Shown one piece after another: positions 24,832-33,962 of a stretch of 64,000 bases of DNA. The stretch is from Fusobacterium_C necrophorum_A. GTDB taxonomy: Bacteria; Fusobacteriota; Fusobacteriia; Fusobacteriales; Fusobacteriaceae. Each line of letters starts with the position of its first letter. Position 1 is the stretch's first letter. The DNA lies in contig NZ_SBAP01000014.1 of NCBI RefSeq assembly GCF_004134945.1, positions 10,722-74,721 on the forward strand, given 5' to 3'. Made by a program: the position numbers and the translations under genes. The notes beneath the pieces were generated by a model. The model was not told the origin of the DNA. It saw nothing but the letters and a program-made list of their open reading frames with translations, and searched no databases.

Positions 24832-25623
24832 ATGAAAAAATCAATTAAAGTATTTTTCTCGGTATTGTGTTCCAGTATTATGATTTCTTGTACCTCTACT
24901 GCCCCGCTGACGGGAAGAAATCAATTAAAACTGGTGAGTGATGAGAGTTTAATTGCTAGTTCTGCAAGTTCATACAATCAACTCATTCAAAAAGCAAAGC
25001 AGCAAGGAAAGCTGGCAAATAATACTCAAAACGGACATAGATTACATATGATAGGAAAACGAGTAGCTTCTGCCGTTGAAAGATATATGTATCAAAATGG
25101 CATGGGAGATCGTATCCAGTATTTACATTGGGAATTTAATTTAATTGAGAGCAAAGAAGTCAATGCTTTTGCCATGCCGGGAGGAAAAATTGCCTTTTAT
25201 TCTGGAATTATACCGGTATTACAAACAGATGCCCGAATTGCTTTTGTTATGGGGCACGAAATAGGGCATGTCATCGGCGGGCATCATGCAGAAGGACATA
25301 GCAATCAACAATTGGCCGGATTGGCAACCGCTCTTACCAATGTCATGGTTGGAAAATCAGCTTCCTCCTTAGTATCTGATGGACTTTCTGTTGGCTTGTT
25401 GAAATTTAACCGAATTCAGGAATACGAAGCAGATAAATATGGAATGATTTTTATGGCAATGGCAGGCTATGACCCTACAGAAGCTATTTATGCAGAAATG
25501 AGAATGGCCTCTCTTTCAGAAAGCAGCGGTTCGGATTTTCTATCCACACATCCGGCGAATGAGAAACGAATTGCCGCCTTAAAAGCATTTTTACCGGAAG
25601 CAATGAAATATTATAAAAAATAA
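24832..25623 (+). CDS. M48-family zinc metalloprotease lipoprotein (LoiP/YcaL-like)
   Basis: A 263-residue lipoprotein with lipobox ISC (Cys20) and the TGRNQLKLVSD motif typical of this periplasmic family just after it. The protease site is GHEIGHVIGGHHAE (HExxH), with the third zinc ligand Glu in EYEADKYGM and a FLSTHPANEKRI C-terminal signature. Members act in outer-membrane quality control. AGGAGG precedes the ATG. No partner gene is coupled to it; the two-partner secretion pair follows after 115 bases. Confidence 0.92.
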   Translation: MKKSIKVFFSVLCSSIMISCTSTAPLTGRNQLKLVSDESLIASSASSYNQLIQKAKQQGKLANNTQNGHRLHMIGKRVASAVERYMYQNGMGDRIQYLHWEFNLIESKEVNAFAMPGGKIAFYSGIIPVLQTDARIAFVMGHEIGHVIGGHHAEGHSNQQLAGLATALTNVMVGKSASSLVSDGLSVGLLKFNRIQEYEADKYGMIFMAMAGYDPTEAIYAEMRMASLSESSGSDFLSTHPANEKRIAALKAFLPEAMKYYKK

Positions 25624-25677
25624 ATTTTTTAGATAGGCAGAAAACCTGTATTGGACTGTAGGTAAAAGATTATGAAA

Positions 25678-25691
25678 TTATGATATCATAA
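25678..25691. repeat. Perfect 14-bp palindrome upstream of the exoprotein gene
   Basis: TTATGATATCATAA is a perfect palindrome, 48 bases before the tpsA-like ATG. It may be an operator for a dimeric repressor (Fur-like boxes are also AT-rich palindromes), but the match to any consensus is loose. Confidence 0.45.
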
Positions 25692-25738
25692 CTTTAAATG
25701 ATATATCAAAATTAATCTAAAAAAAGGGAGGAGATACC

Positions 25739-28700
25739 ATGAAAAGCTTAAAAAATGTTGAAAAGGTTTTAAAATCTAAGTTCAAAAAAAGAGTAAGAAT
25801 TACAACTGCCTTAGTAGTTGCTTTTCTAATTCATGGGATGGTAAGTTTTGATATTGAAGCAAGAGATGTAAGAGTTAGAAATCAAATAACTCCATCAAAT
25901 TCAAGCAATGACTTAAAAATAACTTTAAGTCAAAATGGAACCGATGTTATTAATATTGTAAATCCTAGCAACGGAATATCTCATAATAAGTATGTAGATT
26001 TTAATGTTGGGGATAAAAATAATATTATTTTTAACAACAGTCAAAAAAATGGAACTTCTGTTACAGGAGGCGAAGTCAGTGCAAATCCAAACTTAACAAA
26101 CTCTGCCGCTGTTATACTGAATGAAGTTCAAGGGAATTTTGCTTCAGAATTGAACGGAGGGCTTGAAGTTTTTGGAAAAAAAGCGGATCTTGTTATTGCC
26201 AATGAAAATGGAATAAATGTAAATGGAGCAAGATTTATAAACACTTCAGCTCTAACATTATCAACAGGAAAAGTCTCGCTAGATAATAAAAAAATTTTTT
26301 TTAATACGGCTACAAATAATGCAAAGATGGCAATAAAAGAAAGAGGAATGGAAACGGATTCTGCTTACTTGAACATTCTTTCAAGAAGGACTGAATTGGA
26401 TGGAGCAATAAACTCTGAACATAATGAAAATTTAAATATCAACGTTATAGCAGGGGCAAATACCGTTACAGCTGTAAATAATAGTTTAGAGTTAAAGGCT
26501 GAAAATGCGAAAGATGGAATTACCAATGTAGAAGCTATTTCCGCTTCAAAATTTGGAGCTATGTATGGAAATAATATTTTTATCTTGAATACCAATAAGG
26601 GTGAAGGAATCAAATATGAAGGAAGCCTAAAAGCGAAGGATAAAGTGGAGATAATTTCTGAAGGGAAAATCGTAAGTTCTGACATAAATGGAGAAGATAT
26701 CAAGATATCTTCCAAAGAAGAAATTAACAATATTGGAAAAATGAAAGCGGATAAAAATGTCAGCCTTAATGCTCCTATTGTAAAAAATATGTCCAGATTG
26801 GAAGGAAGTGTCAGATTAAAATCAAAGGAACATAATAAAAAGTATCAAAATAGAGAAAGAGGAATTATCTATTATGACTATTATTTAAATGTAAAAAATA
26901 TGTCAGAAGTGGAAGATGAATTAAAATTAGTTAAATCATCTATTGAAGCCGGAAATAATATTGAAATAAATAATAATCTTGAAAATGGAAGGTTTGAAAA
27001 TTTATCTGGAGATTTAAAAGCAGGAAATGACATTAAAGTAAAAGGAAATTTTAAAACAAAACATTTATCAGAAGAAATAAAGCTGGAAGAGCTTTTAAAA
27101 AGAATAAAAGTAGATCTTCGTTGGGAACACAGAAGTCTAGTTGACAACGCATATTTTAATGGAAACTCTTCTCTAACGAACGGAGACTTATTGAGTGCTT
27201 TAAAAATGATGACTCAAAATCAAAACAAAGAATACTATACAGCGTTAAAACAAATTGATAATCCTCAATTGAATAAAATTTTAAGTGGTTTATTAGGGGC
27301 TGACTGGAGAACAAGAGAACGGATAAAAGACGAAAAAGACTGGGATAAAGAAGCAGCCATAAGCTTTACAAATGGGACCTATTCGATAGAAGCGGGAAAT
27401 AATTTTAAAACTTCTGGAAAAGTGATTGAACTTGGTGCTTCTAATGCAACAACTAAAAAAGAAACATTTAAAGTAGCGGCAACAAAAACGGAAAGTTTAC
27501 AATCAACGATTTCAAATGTTGAAAATGCTAATATAAAAGCGAAAAATGTTTATATGGAAGCTGATAATATAACAGATGTAAATGTAAATATTACAGCGGA
27601 AGACAGTGCTCTTCTTTATTCTAAAAACAATATTGATGTGAAAGGAGCTAAAATTTCTTCTGATAAAATTCTTCTTGAAGCCGATAAAGATGTAAATTTA
27701 TTTTCAGAACTTGGTTTCAAATCTTCGGGAGAACACACGATTATTAAAGAAACGGATGTTACTGCAAATAAGGTTATCGGAATAAAATCAAAGAATTTAA
27801 ATATTTATGGTGCAGATGTAGAGGCAAAAGATGGACTTATGAAAATAGACTCTGATAAGCTAAATGTAAAAGATGTCAGTACAATCAATGCAAATTATAA
27901 GGCAGAATTAATAGAAGGAAAAAAATATATTTTGAGAGACCATCAATATACAAAAGCCTTACAAGCTAAAGTAGAGTCTACACCTTCTAAAATAATTGCC
28001 AATAAAATTTTTATCACTGCCAAAAATGGTGCTGCGATTGAGGGGTCACTGATTTCAGGAAAAAATGCTGACAGTATAATTCAAATCATTTCCGAGGGAA
28101 ATGTTAATATCAAAAATAGCAATAATATTGATTATAGTAATTTTTATTCAGATAGCAGAGGAAAAAATCAAAAAGGGGTTTACAAATTATTAAAAATAGA
28201 TAAGGCTTCAAAAGAAAAACTTGACATAGTAGGAAGCGACCTAAAATCGGAAGGAAATATAAATATAAAATCAAAAAATTTATCTGTTGTATCGAGTAAA
28301 ATAAAAGCGGCAAAAAAAGTTAACTTAGAAGCGGAAGAGGACATAAAATTACTGGCTTCTTTAAATTCCAAGAAAGAGGAATTAAATAAGATGGAATGGG
28401 GTAGCGGTGCTATCAATAGTCATAAAGAATCCTTGGAGAAAAAAGATGTAGTGTCTACTATGATTGAAGCTGGAGAAAAAGCTGATATACATGCAAAAAA
28501 AGACTTGTATAAACAGTCCGTTTTTGTGAAAGCTGGAAGTGTAACTATGAATGGTGAGGCAAATAATTACAGTGACGCTTTAGCTTCAACAGAAATAAAA
28601 AAAGAAACGGATGTGAAGGCTGGCTTCGGTGTAGGAGGAAAGATTAGTTTTGCTGGAATGGGAGCATCTGGAGAAGCAAACACTTTAAATAATACAGCAA

Positions 28701-29956
28701 CAGGAAAAACTTCCGGAACAAAAGGTCTTTTCGAAAAAGAGAATGAATTTAAAGAAGCGGAAGCCAGAGCGGAAGCTTATGCGAAAATGGAAGTTAATAA
28801 GAGCATAAAAGAAAGCAAAAGTTATGTAAATAACAGTATTATCTCGGAAAGTGGCGATGTGACCATAGCCTCTAATGGAGTCACTGATGTCGGAAATACG
28901 GATATCAACTCTCAAAATGATATTAATTTAAGAGGTAAAAAAGTAGAAACCAGTACAAAGGAAAATGTAACGAAAGAGCTTAATCATCAGCTAGATCTTT
29001 CTGTAAAAGGTGACATCGCTTTTTCTAATGAAAATGTCAATAAATTGAATGATTTGACAAATAATGTTCTAAAAAGTAAAGAGATGTTGGAAAATAAAGA
29101 TATATTTGGCTTGGCCCTAAAAGCACAAGAAACTATCAAAGATTTAAAGGAAACGATTCCAACTCTAACTAAAAAAGACATTTTAGGAATAAAATCAAGT
29201 CAGGGAGTAGGAGTAGAATACACGAATAAAACTTCTACTACTACGGAAACAACAGCTTCTTCCTTGAAAGCGAAAGGGAAATTAAATATAAAGGCAGATG
29301 AAGGAGATATTACTTTAAAAAACACTTATTTAAAAGCTCAAGAGTTTAACACGGAAACTCCCGGAAAAGTTAATCTTTTAGCAGGGGAAAAAACGATTCA
29401 TAAAGAAGAAAATTCTTTAAAGGTTGGCGCATCAGTTAAGGAAACTGTAGGAATCAGTGTAGCAGATGGAGCTAATGCTAAAATTGGAGTAGGTGTTCAA
29501 GCTAGCTACAATGGCGGAACTGATTTGAATAAAAAAAGTTTGAATACAACTGTAGAAGTGGCGAAAGTTAACCATAAAGCTGCATCTGTAAATGAAGATA
29601 ATAAAACAGAATTTTATTATAAAGATAAAAGAGGTGCAGGAGTTGACGCTGATTTAAAAATGGGAGTTTCTTCGAATCACATAGTAGCGGCAGATGGAAA
29701 TGTAGGAGGAAATGTAAATTACTCTTTTTCAACCGGAAAATCAACAACAGATGTTGCAACCGATAAGACAGAAAGCACAGATATAAAAGCAGGACTTGGA
29801 CTGAAAGCTTCGATTGGAATAGACGGAAAGGATCCGGATTTTTCAATTTCTACAGATCAAATTGAATATAAAAAAGATGGAAAAGTATTAGTTAATATCA
29901 AAGCAAAAGACAAAGTGCTCAGTAAAGATATAATTGAACAAATAAAGAGGATGTAA
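25739..29956 (+). CDS. Two-partner secretion exoprotein (filamentous haemagglutinin-type TpsA)
   Basis: A 1405-residue secreted protein. Residues 1-41 are a long basic n-region plus hydrophobic signal sequence with likely cleavage after about residue 41. Residues about 42-185 form the TPS secretion domain, with NPNL (116-119) and NENGI (155-159). The rest is beta-helix-like, with many short strand repeats of the pattern GNN-I-I/V, K-NLN-I and G-DI-L, and late segments like the haemagglutinin-repeat family (KVNLLAGEKTIHKEENS, VGVQASYNGG). No VENN motif or C-terminal toxin domain is seen, so it is probably an adhesin and not a contact-dependent toxin. It is short for fusobacterial relatives. 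The TpsB gene follows. AGGAGG precedes the ATG. Confidence 0.9.
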   Translation: MKSLKNVEKVLKSKFKKRVRITTALVVAFLIHGMVSFDIEARDVRVRNQITPSNSSNDLKITLSQNGTDVINIVNPSNGISHNKYVDFNVGDKNNIIFNNSQKNGTSVTGGEVSANPNLTNSAAVILNEVQGNFASELNGGLEVFGKKADLVIANENGINVNGARFINTSALTLSTGKVSLDNKKIFFNTATNNAKMAIKERGMETDSAYLNILSRRTELDGAINSEHNENLNINVIAGANTVTAVNNSLELKAENAKDGITNVEAISASKFGAMYGNNIFILNTNKGEGIKYEGSLKAKDKVEIISEGKIVSSDINGEDIKISSKEEINNIGKMKADKNVSLNAPIVKNMSRLEGSVRLKSKEHNKKYQNRERGIIYYDYYLNVKNMSEVEDELKLVKSSIEAGNNIEINNNLENGRFENLSGDLKAGNDIKVKGNFKTKHLSEEIKLEELLKRIKVDLRWEHRSLVDNAYFNGNSSLTNGDLLSALKMMTQNQNKEYYTALKQIDNPQLNKILSGLLGADWRTRERIKDEKDWDKEAAISFTNGTYSIEAGNNFKTSGKVIELGASNATTKKETFKVAATKTESLQSTISNVENANIKAKNVYMEADNITDVNVNITAEDSALLYSKNNIDVKGAKISSDKILLEADKDVNLFSELGFKSSGEHTIIKETDVTANKVIGIKSKNLNIYGADVEAKDGLMKIDSDKLNVKDVSTINANYKAELIEGKKYILRDHQYTKALQAKVESTPSKIIANKIFITAKNGAAIEGSLISGKNADSIIQIISEGNVNIKNSNNIDYSNFYSDSRGKNQKGVYKLLKIDKASKEKLDIVGSDLKSEGNINIKSKNLSVVSSKIKAAKKVNLEAEEDIKLLASLNSKKEELNKMEWGSGAINSHKESLEKKDVVSTMIEAGEKADIHAKKDLYKQSVFVKAGSVTMNGEANNYSDALASTEIKKETDVKAGFGVGGKISFAGMGASGEANTLNNTATGKTSGTKGLFEKENEFKEAEARAEAYAKMEVNKSIKESKSYVNNSIISESGDVTIASNGVTDVGNTDINSQNDINLRGKKVETSTKENVTKELNHQLDLSVKGDIAFSNENVNKLNDLTNNVLKSKEMLENKDIFGLALKAQETIKDLKETIPTLTKKDILGIKSSQGVGVEYTNKTSTTTETTASSLKAKGKLNIKADEGDITLKNTYLKAQEFNTETPGKVNLLAGEKTIHKEENSLKVGASVKETVGISVADGANAKIGVGVQASYNGGTDLNKKSLNTTVEVAKVNHKAASVNEDNKTEFYYKDKRGAGVDADLKMGVSSNHIVAADGNVGGNVNYSFSTGKSTTDVATDKTESTDIKAGLGLKASIGIDGKDPDFSISTDQIEYKKDGKVLVNIKAKDKVLSKDIIEQIKRM

Positions 29957-30023
29957 AAAAAATTAGGGAATTTCGATAATATGGCATAGAAAAATTAATC
30001 TAATAGGATAAAAGGAGATGTTT

Positions 30024-31310
30024 TTGAGATTTACTTTTATAAAAATGATATTCTTATTTTATATAATGACTAATGATTCTCTCGCGAATATTTTAAAGGA
30101 AAACAAAACTTATGTAAATAAAATTACTGCTGATGGAAATTATTCCTTGGTTTTACCTTTTAAGGAGAATGGTGTTTTTGACATACGGGAACTTGATCAA
30201 TTAGTGGAAAATTTAAAAACCAATTTAAGCGAACCTCAAGTTTTTGTTATACCATCAAATAAAGAAAATTATTATGATATTTTTGTAAAAACCGAAAGAA
30301 AAAAAATGTTAGATGCGAGCATAACATTAGATAATAATAATTATAAGGATTATGGCAGAGAAAATTTATACTTAAATTTAGGACGTGATCATATTTTTTC
30401 AGGAGGAGATTATGTATCCATTTCCATGAAAGAAAGGCTTACGAAAAATAGAAAAGAACATAGAGAAAGTTTATATAGCATATCGTATGCCATACCGATA
30501 AGAAATTGGAAAGCAAGTTACAGTTTTTCTCATGAAAAAACAAAAAATAAGATTTTATCCTCAAAATCTGAAAGCAGAAAGATTGAAAATAGCCATAATA
30601 TAGAATTTTCTAAAGTGTTGTATCGAAATGCAACAAAAAAAATAGATTTTTTCTTTGGTTTTAACTTAAAAGATACTAAGAATTATTTTAATGAAATAAA
30701 ATTGGAAGTCTCCAGCAAAAGACGTAATAAAATATTTTTGGGAAGCAGAATGTACTACTATTTTAATAATGCTATGCTTTATTTAGAACCCAGTATCGAA
30801 AGAGGAGTAAGATTTTTGGGAGGGGAAGGAGACAAGAATAGAAACCAAGCGAGTTTTCCATTTGATAAAGAGTTTAAAAAATACAACATGAATATTTATC
30901 TAAATAAAAGTTTCTCTCCTACAAATTATGGATACTTTAATTATACGGCAAATATTTCGACCAGCTATACCTCTGACCATTTATTAGATGCAAATAAGTT
31001 TGAAATGGGAGGTTTGAATAGTGTAAGAGGCTTTAAAGAAAGTACAATAAAGGGAGATAAAGGGATTTATATGTCAAATACTTTCTCTTTTGAACGGGAA
31101 GGGATTTCTCCCTTTATTGGCTTTGATTTTGGTTTATCGAGAGACTATTATAGAAAGGAAGGTGATAAATTAATAGGAGCAGCAATAGGAATAAAGTTTA
31201 AGAAGAGCAATATACTTGCAACTGTGACATTTTCAAAAGCATTAAAATATGCTCAAGATATGCCAAGAGAAAATCCCCCGATTTATTTCAAAATTTTGTA
31301 TTCCTTTTAA
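30024..31310 (+). CDS. TpsB/FhaC-type outer-membrane transporter, N-terminally short
   Basis: A 428-residue outer-membrane beta-barrel partner for the upstream exoprotein. A signal peptide (to about residue 20) is followed by a POTRA-like segment, FKENGVFDIRELDQLVENL, then barrel strands. The conserved secretion motif is VRGF in GGLNSVRGFKES, and the protein ends in an aromatic residue (YSF). Typical TpsB proteins have two POTRA domains and about 550 residues; the first POTRA and plug helix seem absent. The frame opens at ATG 30018, but AAGGAG touches that codon, so the TTG at 30024 with 6-base spacing is the better start. Confidence 0.8.
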   Translation: MRFTFIKMIFLFYIMTNDSLANILKENKTYVNKITADGNYSLVLPFKENGVFDIRELDQLVENLKTNLSEPQVFVIPSNKENYYDIFVKTERKKMLDASITLDNNNYKDYGRENLYLNLGRDHIFSGGDYVSISMKERLTKNRKEHRESLYSISYAIPIRNWKASYSFSHEKTKNKILSSKSESRKIENSHNIEFSKVLYRNATKKIDFFFGFNLKDTKNYFNEIKLEVSSKRRNKIFLGSRMYYYFNNAMLYLEPSIERGVRFLGGEGDKNRNQASFPFDKEFKKYNMNIYLNKSFSPTNYGYFNYTANISTSYTSDHLLDANKFEMGGLNSVRGFKESTIKGDKGIYMSNTFSFEREGISPFIGFDFGLSRDYYRKEGDKLIGAAIGIKFKKSNILATVTFSKALKYAQDMPRENPPIYFKILYSF

Positions 31311-31370
31311 CTCTTAATATTTGGTCTTCTATGGTAAATAGTATCGGTTTTATAACATAATTGAAAATAA

Positions 31371-31405
31371 AAAACCTCTTGATTTTTCAAGAGGTTTTTT
31401 ATTTT
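31371..31405. terminator. Bidirectional terminator between tpsB-like and lipoprotein genes
   Basis: AAAACCTCTTGA pairs with TCAAGAGGTTTT around a short T loop, with A on the left and T on the right, between convergent genes. Confidence 0.9.
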
Positions 31406-31420
31406 TTAGCTTAAAGAAAA

Positions 31421-31675
31421 CTATTGTTTGTCAGTAGTAGCAGCTTCTTTCATGTCGGCAGCAGCTTCTTTTACAGCATCTGCAGCTTCAGCAGCAGCTT
31501 CCGTTGTAGCTTCAGCAGCTTGTTCTACAGTTTCAGTTGCTCCTGTAGCAGCTTCTTCTACTGCTTCAGCAGCTTGTTCTACTGCTGTTTGTTCTTCAGC
31601 CGGAGCAGCTTCTTCTTTTTGTCCACATGCAACCAATCCCAACATTAAAGCTAAAAGTACTAATAATTTTTTCAT
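31421..31675 (-). CDS. Small Ala/Glu-rich lipoprotein
   Basis: An 84-residue lipoprotein with lipobox LVAC (Cys17). The mature part is almost only Ala, Glu, Thr, Val and Lys in imperfect 11-residue-like repeats (EQAAEA, EEAA, EAADAVKEAA), predicted as an extended amphipathic helix. The signal peptide and first mature residues (LGLVACGQKEE) equal those of the lipoprotein at 825-1190, and 30 of 31 bases match there. ATG 31675 has GGGAG upstream; the longer frame to 31741 has no such site. Function unknown; a surface spacer or coiled-coil role is a guess. Confidence 0.8.
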   Translation of the reverse strand: MKKLLVLLALMLGLVACGQKEEAAPAEEQTAVEQAAEAVEEAATGATETVEQAAEATTEAAAEAADAVKEAAADMKEAATTDKQ

Positions 31676-31741
31676 TCGTGTTCCACTCCCTTTTTCATTA
31701 TAAAAATAATTTTTCTTTTCACGAGAATTAGTATACCACAA

Positions 31742-31950
31742 AAAATAAAAAAGAAAAGTATTTTTCTAAAAAGAAAGAAAAAATGCAGAAAAAATGCAGA
31801 AATAAGAATGATGAGTTCGAAAATGGCACATATCTAAAAAAGGGCTTTTCATGCTTTTTTAAGTGGAAGCGAGCTAAGATGTTTTCTTGAATTTTATTGG
31901 TAGAAATGTTATAATAAAAAAGCGATTTACAGTAAAAAGGAGAGATCATT
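31742..31950. other. Intergenic region between divergent lipoprotein and cobU
   Basis: This 209-base AT-rich gap contains the cobU promoter at its right end. No cobalamin-riboswitch-like structure or small ORF with a ribosome site was seen. Confidence 0.6.
31887..31915 (+). promoter_or_regulatory. Promoter of the cobU operon
   Basis: TTGAAT (31887-31892), a 17-base spacer and TATAAT (31910-31915), 35 bases before the ATG. That leaves too little leader for a cobalamin riboswitch. Confidence 0.75.
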
Positions 31951-32517
31951 ATGGGTAGGATTGTTTATTTTACCGGAGGGGCTCGTAGTGGGAAAAGTGC
32001 TCACTCAGAGCAATATATTTTGGATCGTCATTATGATCATAAAATTTATCTGGCAACTGCTGTCGTGTTTGATGAAGAAATGAAGGAAAGAGTAAAACTT
32101 CATGTACAACGTCGAGGAAAGGAATGGGATACTTTAGAAGGGTATCGCAACTTGTATGACTTGGTAAAATCTTCTATGAAAGAGGCAACCAGGGGAGTTA
32201 TTTTATTGGACTGTATTACCAATATGGTAAGTAATGTATTGTTGGAAGAACACGAAGATTGGGAGAATATTTCTCAAGAAAGAATACAAGAATTGGAAAA
32301 ATATATCTTAGAGGAAATTTCCACTTTTCTGGAGAAAATCAGAAAGACATCTTATGATTTGGTTGTCGTTTCTAACGAATTGGGAATGGGATTGGTTCCT
32401 CCTTATCCTCTTGGAAGATATTTTCGAGATATCTGTGGTAGAGCGAATCAATTGGTTGCAGAAGAAGCTCAGGAGTCTTATTTTATTGTGTCAGGGACAA
32501 AGTTACGTTTGAAGTAG
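31951..32517 (+). CDS. cobU: Adenosylcobinamide kinase / adenosylcobinamide-phosphate guanylyltransferase
   Basis: A 188-residue bifunctional enzyme that phosphorylates adenosylcobinamide and then transfers GMP, building the nucleotide loop of B12. The P-loop GGARSGKSAHSEQY is at the N-terminus; the family's LDCITNMVSNVL and VVSNELGMGLVPPYPLGR segments follow. Length is typical. It is first in a run cobU-cobS-cobC-cobT with short gaps. Confidence 0.95.
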   Translation: MGRIVYFTGGARSGKSAHSEQYILDRHYDHKIYLATAVVFDEEMKERVKLHVQRRGKEWDTLEGYRNLYDLVKSSMKEATRGVILLDCITNMVSNVLLEEHEDWENISQERIQELEKYILEEISTFLEKIRKTSYDLVVVSNELGMGLVPPYPLGRYFRDICGRANQLVAEEAQESYFIVSGTKLRLK

Positions 32518-32536
32518 AAAGCATAGAGGTGAACAA

Positions 32537-33352
32537 ATGAAAAAACTGATGTTGTTATTTTCTTTTATGACAAGACTGCCCGTATCGAAAAAAGGAAAGA
32601 CGGAATTCGATTCTGAAGAATTAGGAAAATCTATGAAATTTTTTCCTGTGATTGGTTTAGTCATTGGGGTAATTTTGTATTTATTTGCAAGAGGAATCTC
32701 GTTTCTTACAGATCCTGCTTTTCCCTTTCTATTGAGTGTATTGATTTTATTGTTGGAAGTGGCAATTACCGGAGCTTTGCATTTGGATGGCTTGGCAGAT
32801 ACTTTTGACGGGATGTTCAGTTATCGAAGCAAACAGAAAATTTTAGAAATCATGAAGGATTCTAGGCTAGGAACTAATGGAGCTCTTGCTCTTATCTTTT
32901 ATTTTTTATTGAAATGGAGTATTTTTGCAGAATTATTCTATACTTTAGGAAAGAATTATTTTGCAATATTTTTGGTAACTATGCCTGTTATCGCCAGATT
33001 AGGAAGTGTTATTCACTGTGCTCTTTTTCCTTACGCAAGAGCAACCGGAATGGGAAAGGCTTTTGTTGACTATACCGGAAAGAAAGAGTTGATGTTTTCC
33101 ATGCTATTGACAGGAATTATTTTAGGAGTTTTATGGTATTTCAGTAAAGCGGTCCTTCCTGTCATTGTTGCTCTAGGGATTTCTTGCTTGTTTCTTATGC
33201 TGTTTCAATATTTGTTTGGAAAATTGGTACAGCATAAAATTGGTGGTATTACAGGGGATACTCTGGGAGCTCTTGTGGAACTATCAGAAGTAATGTATGG
33301 ATTTTTTTTGTATATTTGTATTCATGCAATGGAATGGCTTATTGTTTATTGA
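32537..33352 (+). CDS. cobS: Adenosylcobinamide-GDP ribazoletransferase (cobalamin 5'-phosphate synthase)
   Basis: A 271-residue integral membrane protein with about six to seven hydrophobic segments that joins alpha-ribazole to adenosylcobinamide-GDP. The CDP-alcohol-like signature LHLDGLADTFDG, the following SRLGTNGALAL and the late GGITGDTLGALVE match the family. It follows cobU by 19 bases. Confidence 0.95.
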   Translation: MKKLMLLFSFMTRLPVSKKGKTEFDSEELGKSMKFFPVIGLVIGVILYLFARGISFLTDPAFPFLLSVLILLLEVAITGALHLDGLADTFDGMFSYRSKQKILEIMKDSRLGTNGALALIFYFLLKWSIFAELFYTLGKNYFAIFLVTMPVIARLGSVIHCALFPYARATGMGKAFVDYTGKKELMFSMLLTGIILGVLWYFSKAVLPVIVALGISCLFLMLFQYLFGKLVQHKIGGITGDTLGALVELSEVMYGFFLYICIHAMEWLIVY

Positions 33353-33370
33353 TAGAATATGGGGAGAAAC

Positions 33371-33952
33371 ATGGGGAAAATTATTTTAGTTCGACATGGA
33401 CAGACACAGATGAATGCAGATCGAATTTATTTCGGAAAATTAGACCCTTCCTTGAATGACTTGGGAAAAAAACAGGCTCACGAGGCAAAAAGGCGTCTGG
33501 AACAGGAAATAGATTGTTATGATTATATTCATGCAAGTCCTTTAAAAAGGACAAAAGAGACGGCTGAGCTTGTTAATTTTTTAGGAAAGGATATTATATT
33601 CGATCAAAGATTGGAAGAAATTAATTTTGGAATTTTTGAGGGCTTAACCTATCAGGAGATTGTGGAGCGTTATCCTGAGCAGTATGAGAAAAGTGTTACA
33701 GATTGGCGACAATATAATTATGAAACAGGGGAAAGTTTAGAAATGTTACAAAAAAGAGTGATAGAATATATCTTTTCTTTGGATTTGGAAAAGAATCATC
33801 TTATCGTAAGTCATTGGGGAGTCATCTGTTCATTTTTAAGTTATGTCATGTCTAAAAATTTAGAAAGTTATTGGAAATTTAAAATTATCAATGGTGGACT
33901 TGTTATTTTAGAAGTAAAGGATAATTTTCCGGTATTGACAAAATTGATATAA
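33371..33952 (+). CDS. cobC: Histidine phosphatase, probable alpha-ribazole-5'-phosphate phosphatase
   Basis: A 193-residue phosphoglycerate-mutase-like phosphatase with the catalytic LVRHGQT motif, the second Arg in HASPLKRTKETAEL, the Glu in the FGIFEGLTYQEI stretch and the second catalytic His in LIVSHWGV. Family members are broad, but the position between cobS and cobT supports the alpha-ribazole phosphatase role. ATG 33371 follows GGGGAG by 4 bases; an upstream ATG at 33359 lacks a site. Confidence 0.85.
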   Translation: MGKIILVRHGQTQMNADRIYFGKLDPSLNDLGKKQAHEAKRRLEQEIDCYDYIHASPLKRTKETAELVNFLGKDIIFDQRLEEINFGIFEGLTYQEIVERYPEQYEKSVTDWRQYNYETGESLEMLQKRVIEYIFSLDLEKNHLIVSHWGVICSFLSYVMSKNLESYWKFKIINGGLVILEVKDNFPVLTKLI

Positions 33953-33962
33953 AGGAGTCGAT

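Noticed and set aside
25739..29956. Contact-dependent inhibition toxin (CdiA-type)
   Set aside because: There is no VENN-like motif, no variable C-terminal toxin domain and no immunity gene between it and TpsB.
31428..31703. Long Ala/Ser-rich plus-strand frames opposite the small lipoprotein
   Set aside because: They are mirror images of the repeat-rich lipoprotein codons and have no ribosome site or promoter.
31742..31950. Possible cobalamin riboswitch before cobU
   Set aside because: The promoter lies only 35 bases before the ATG and no B12-box-like sequence was found in the gap.
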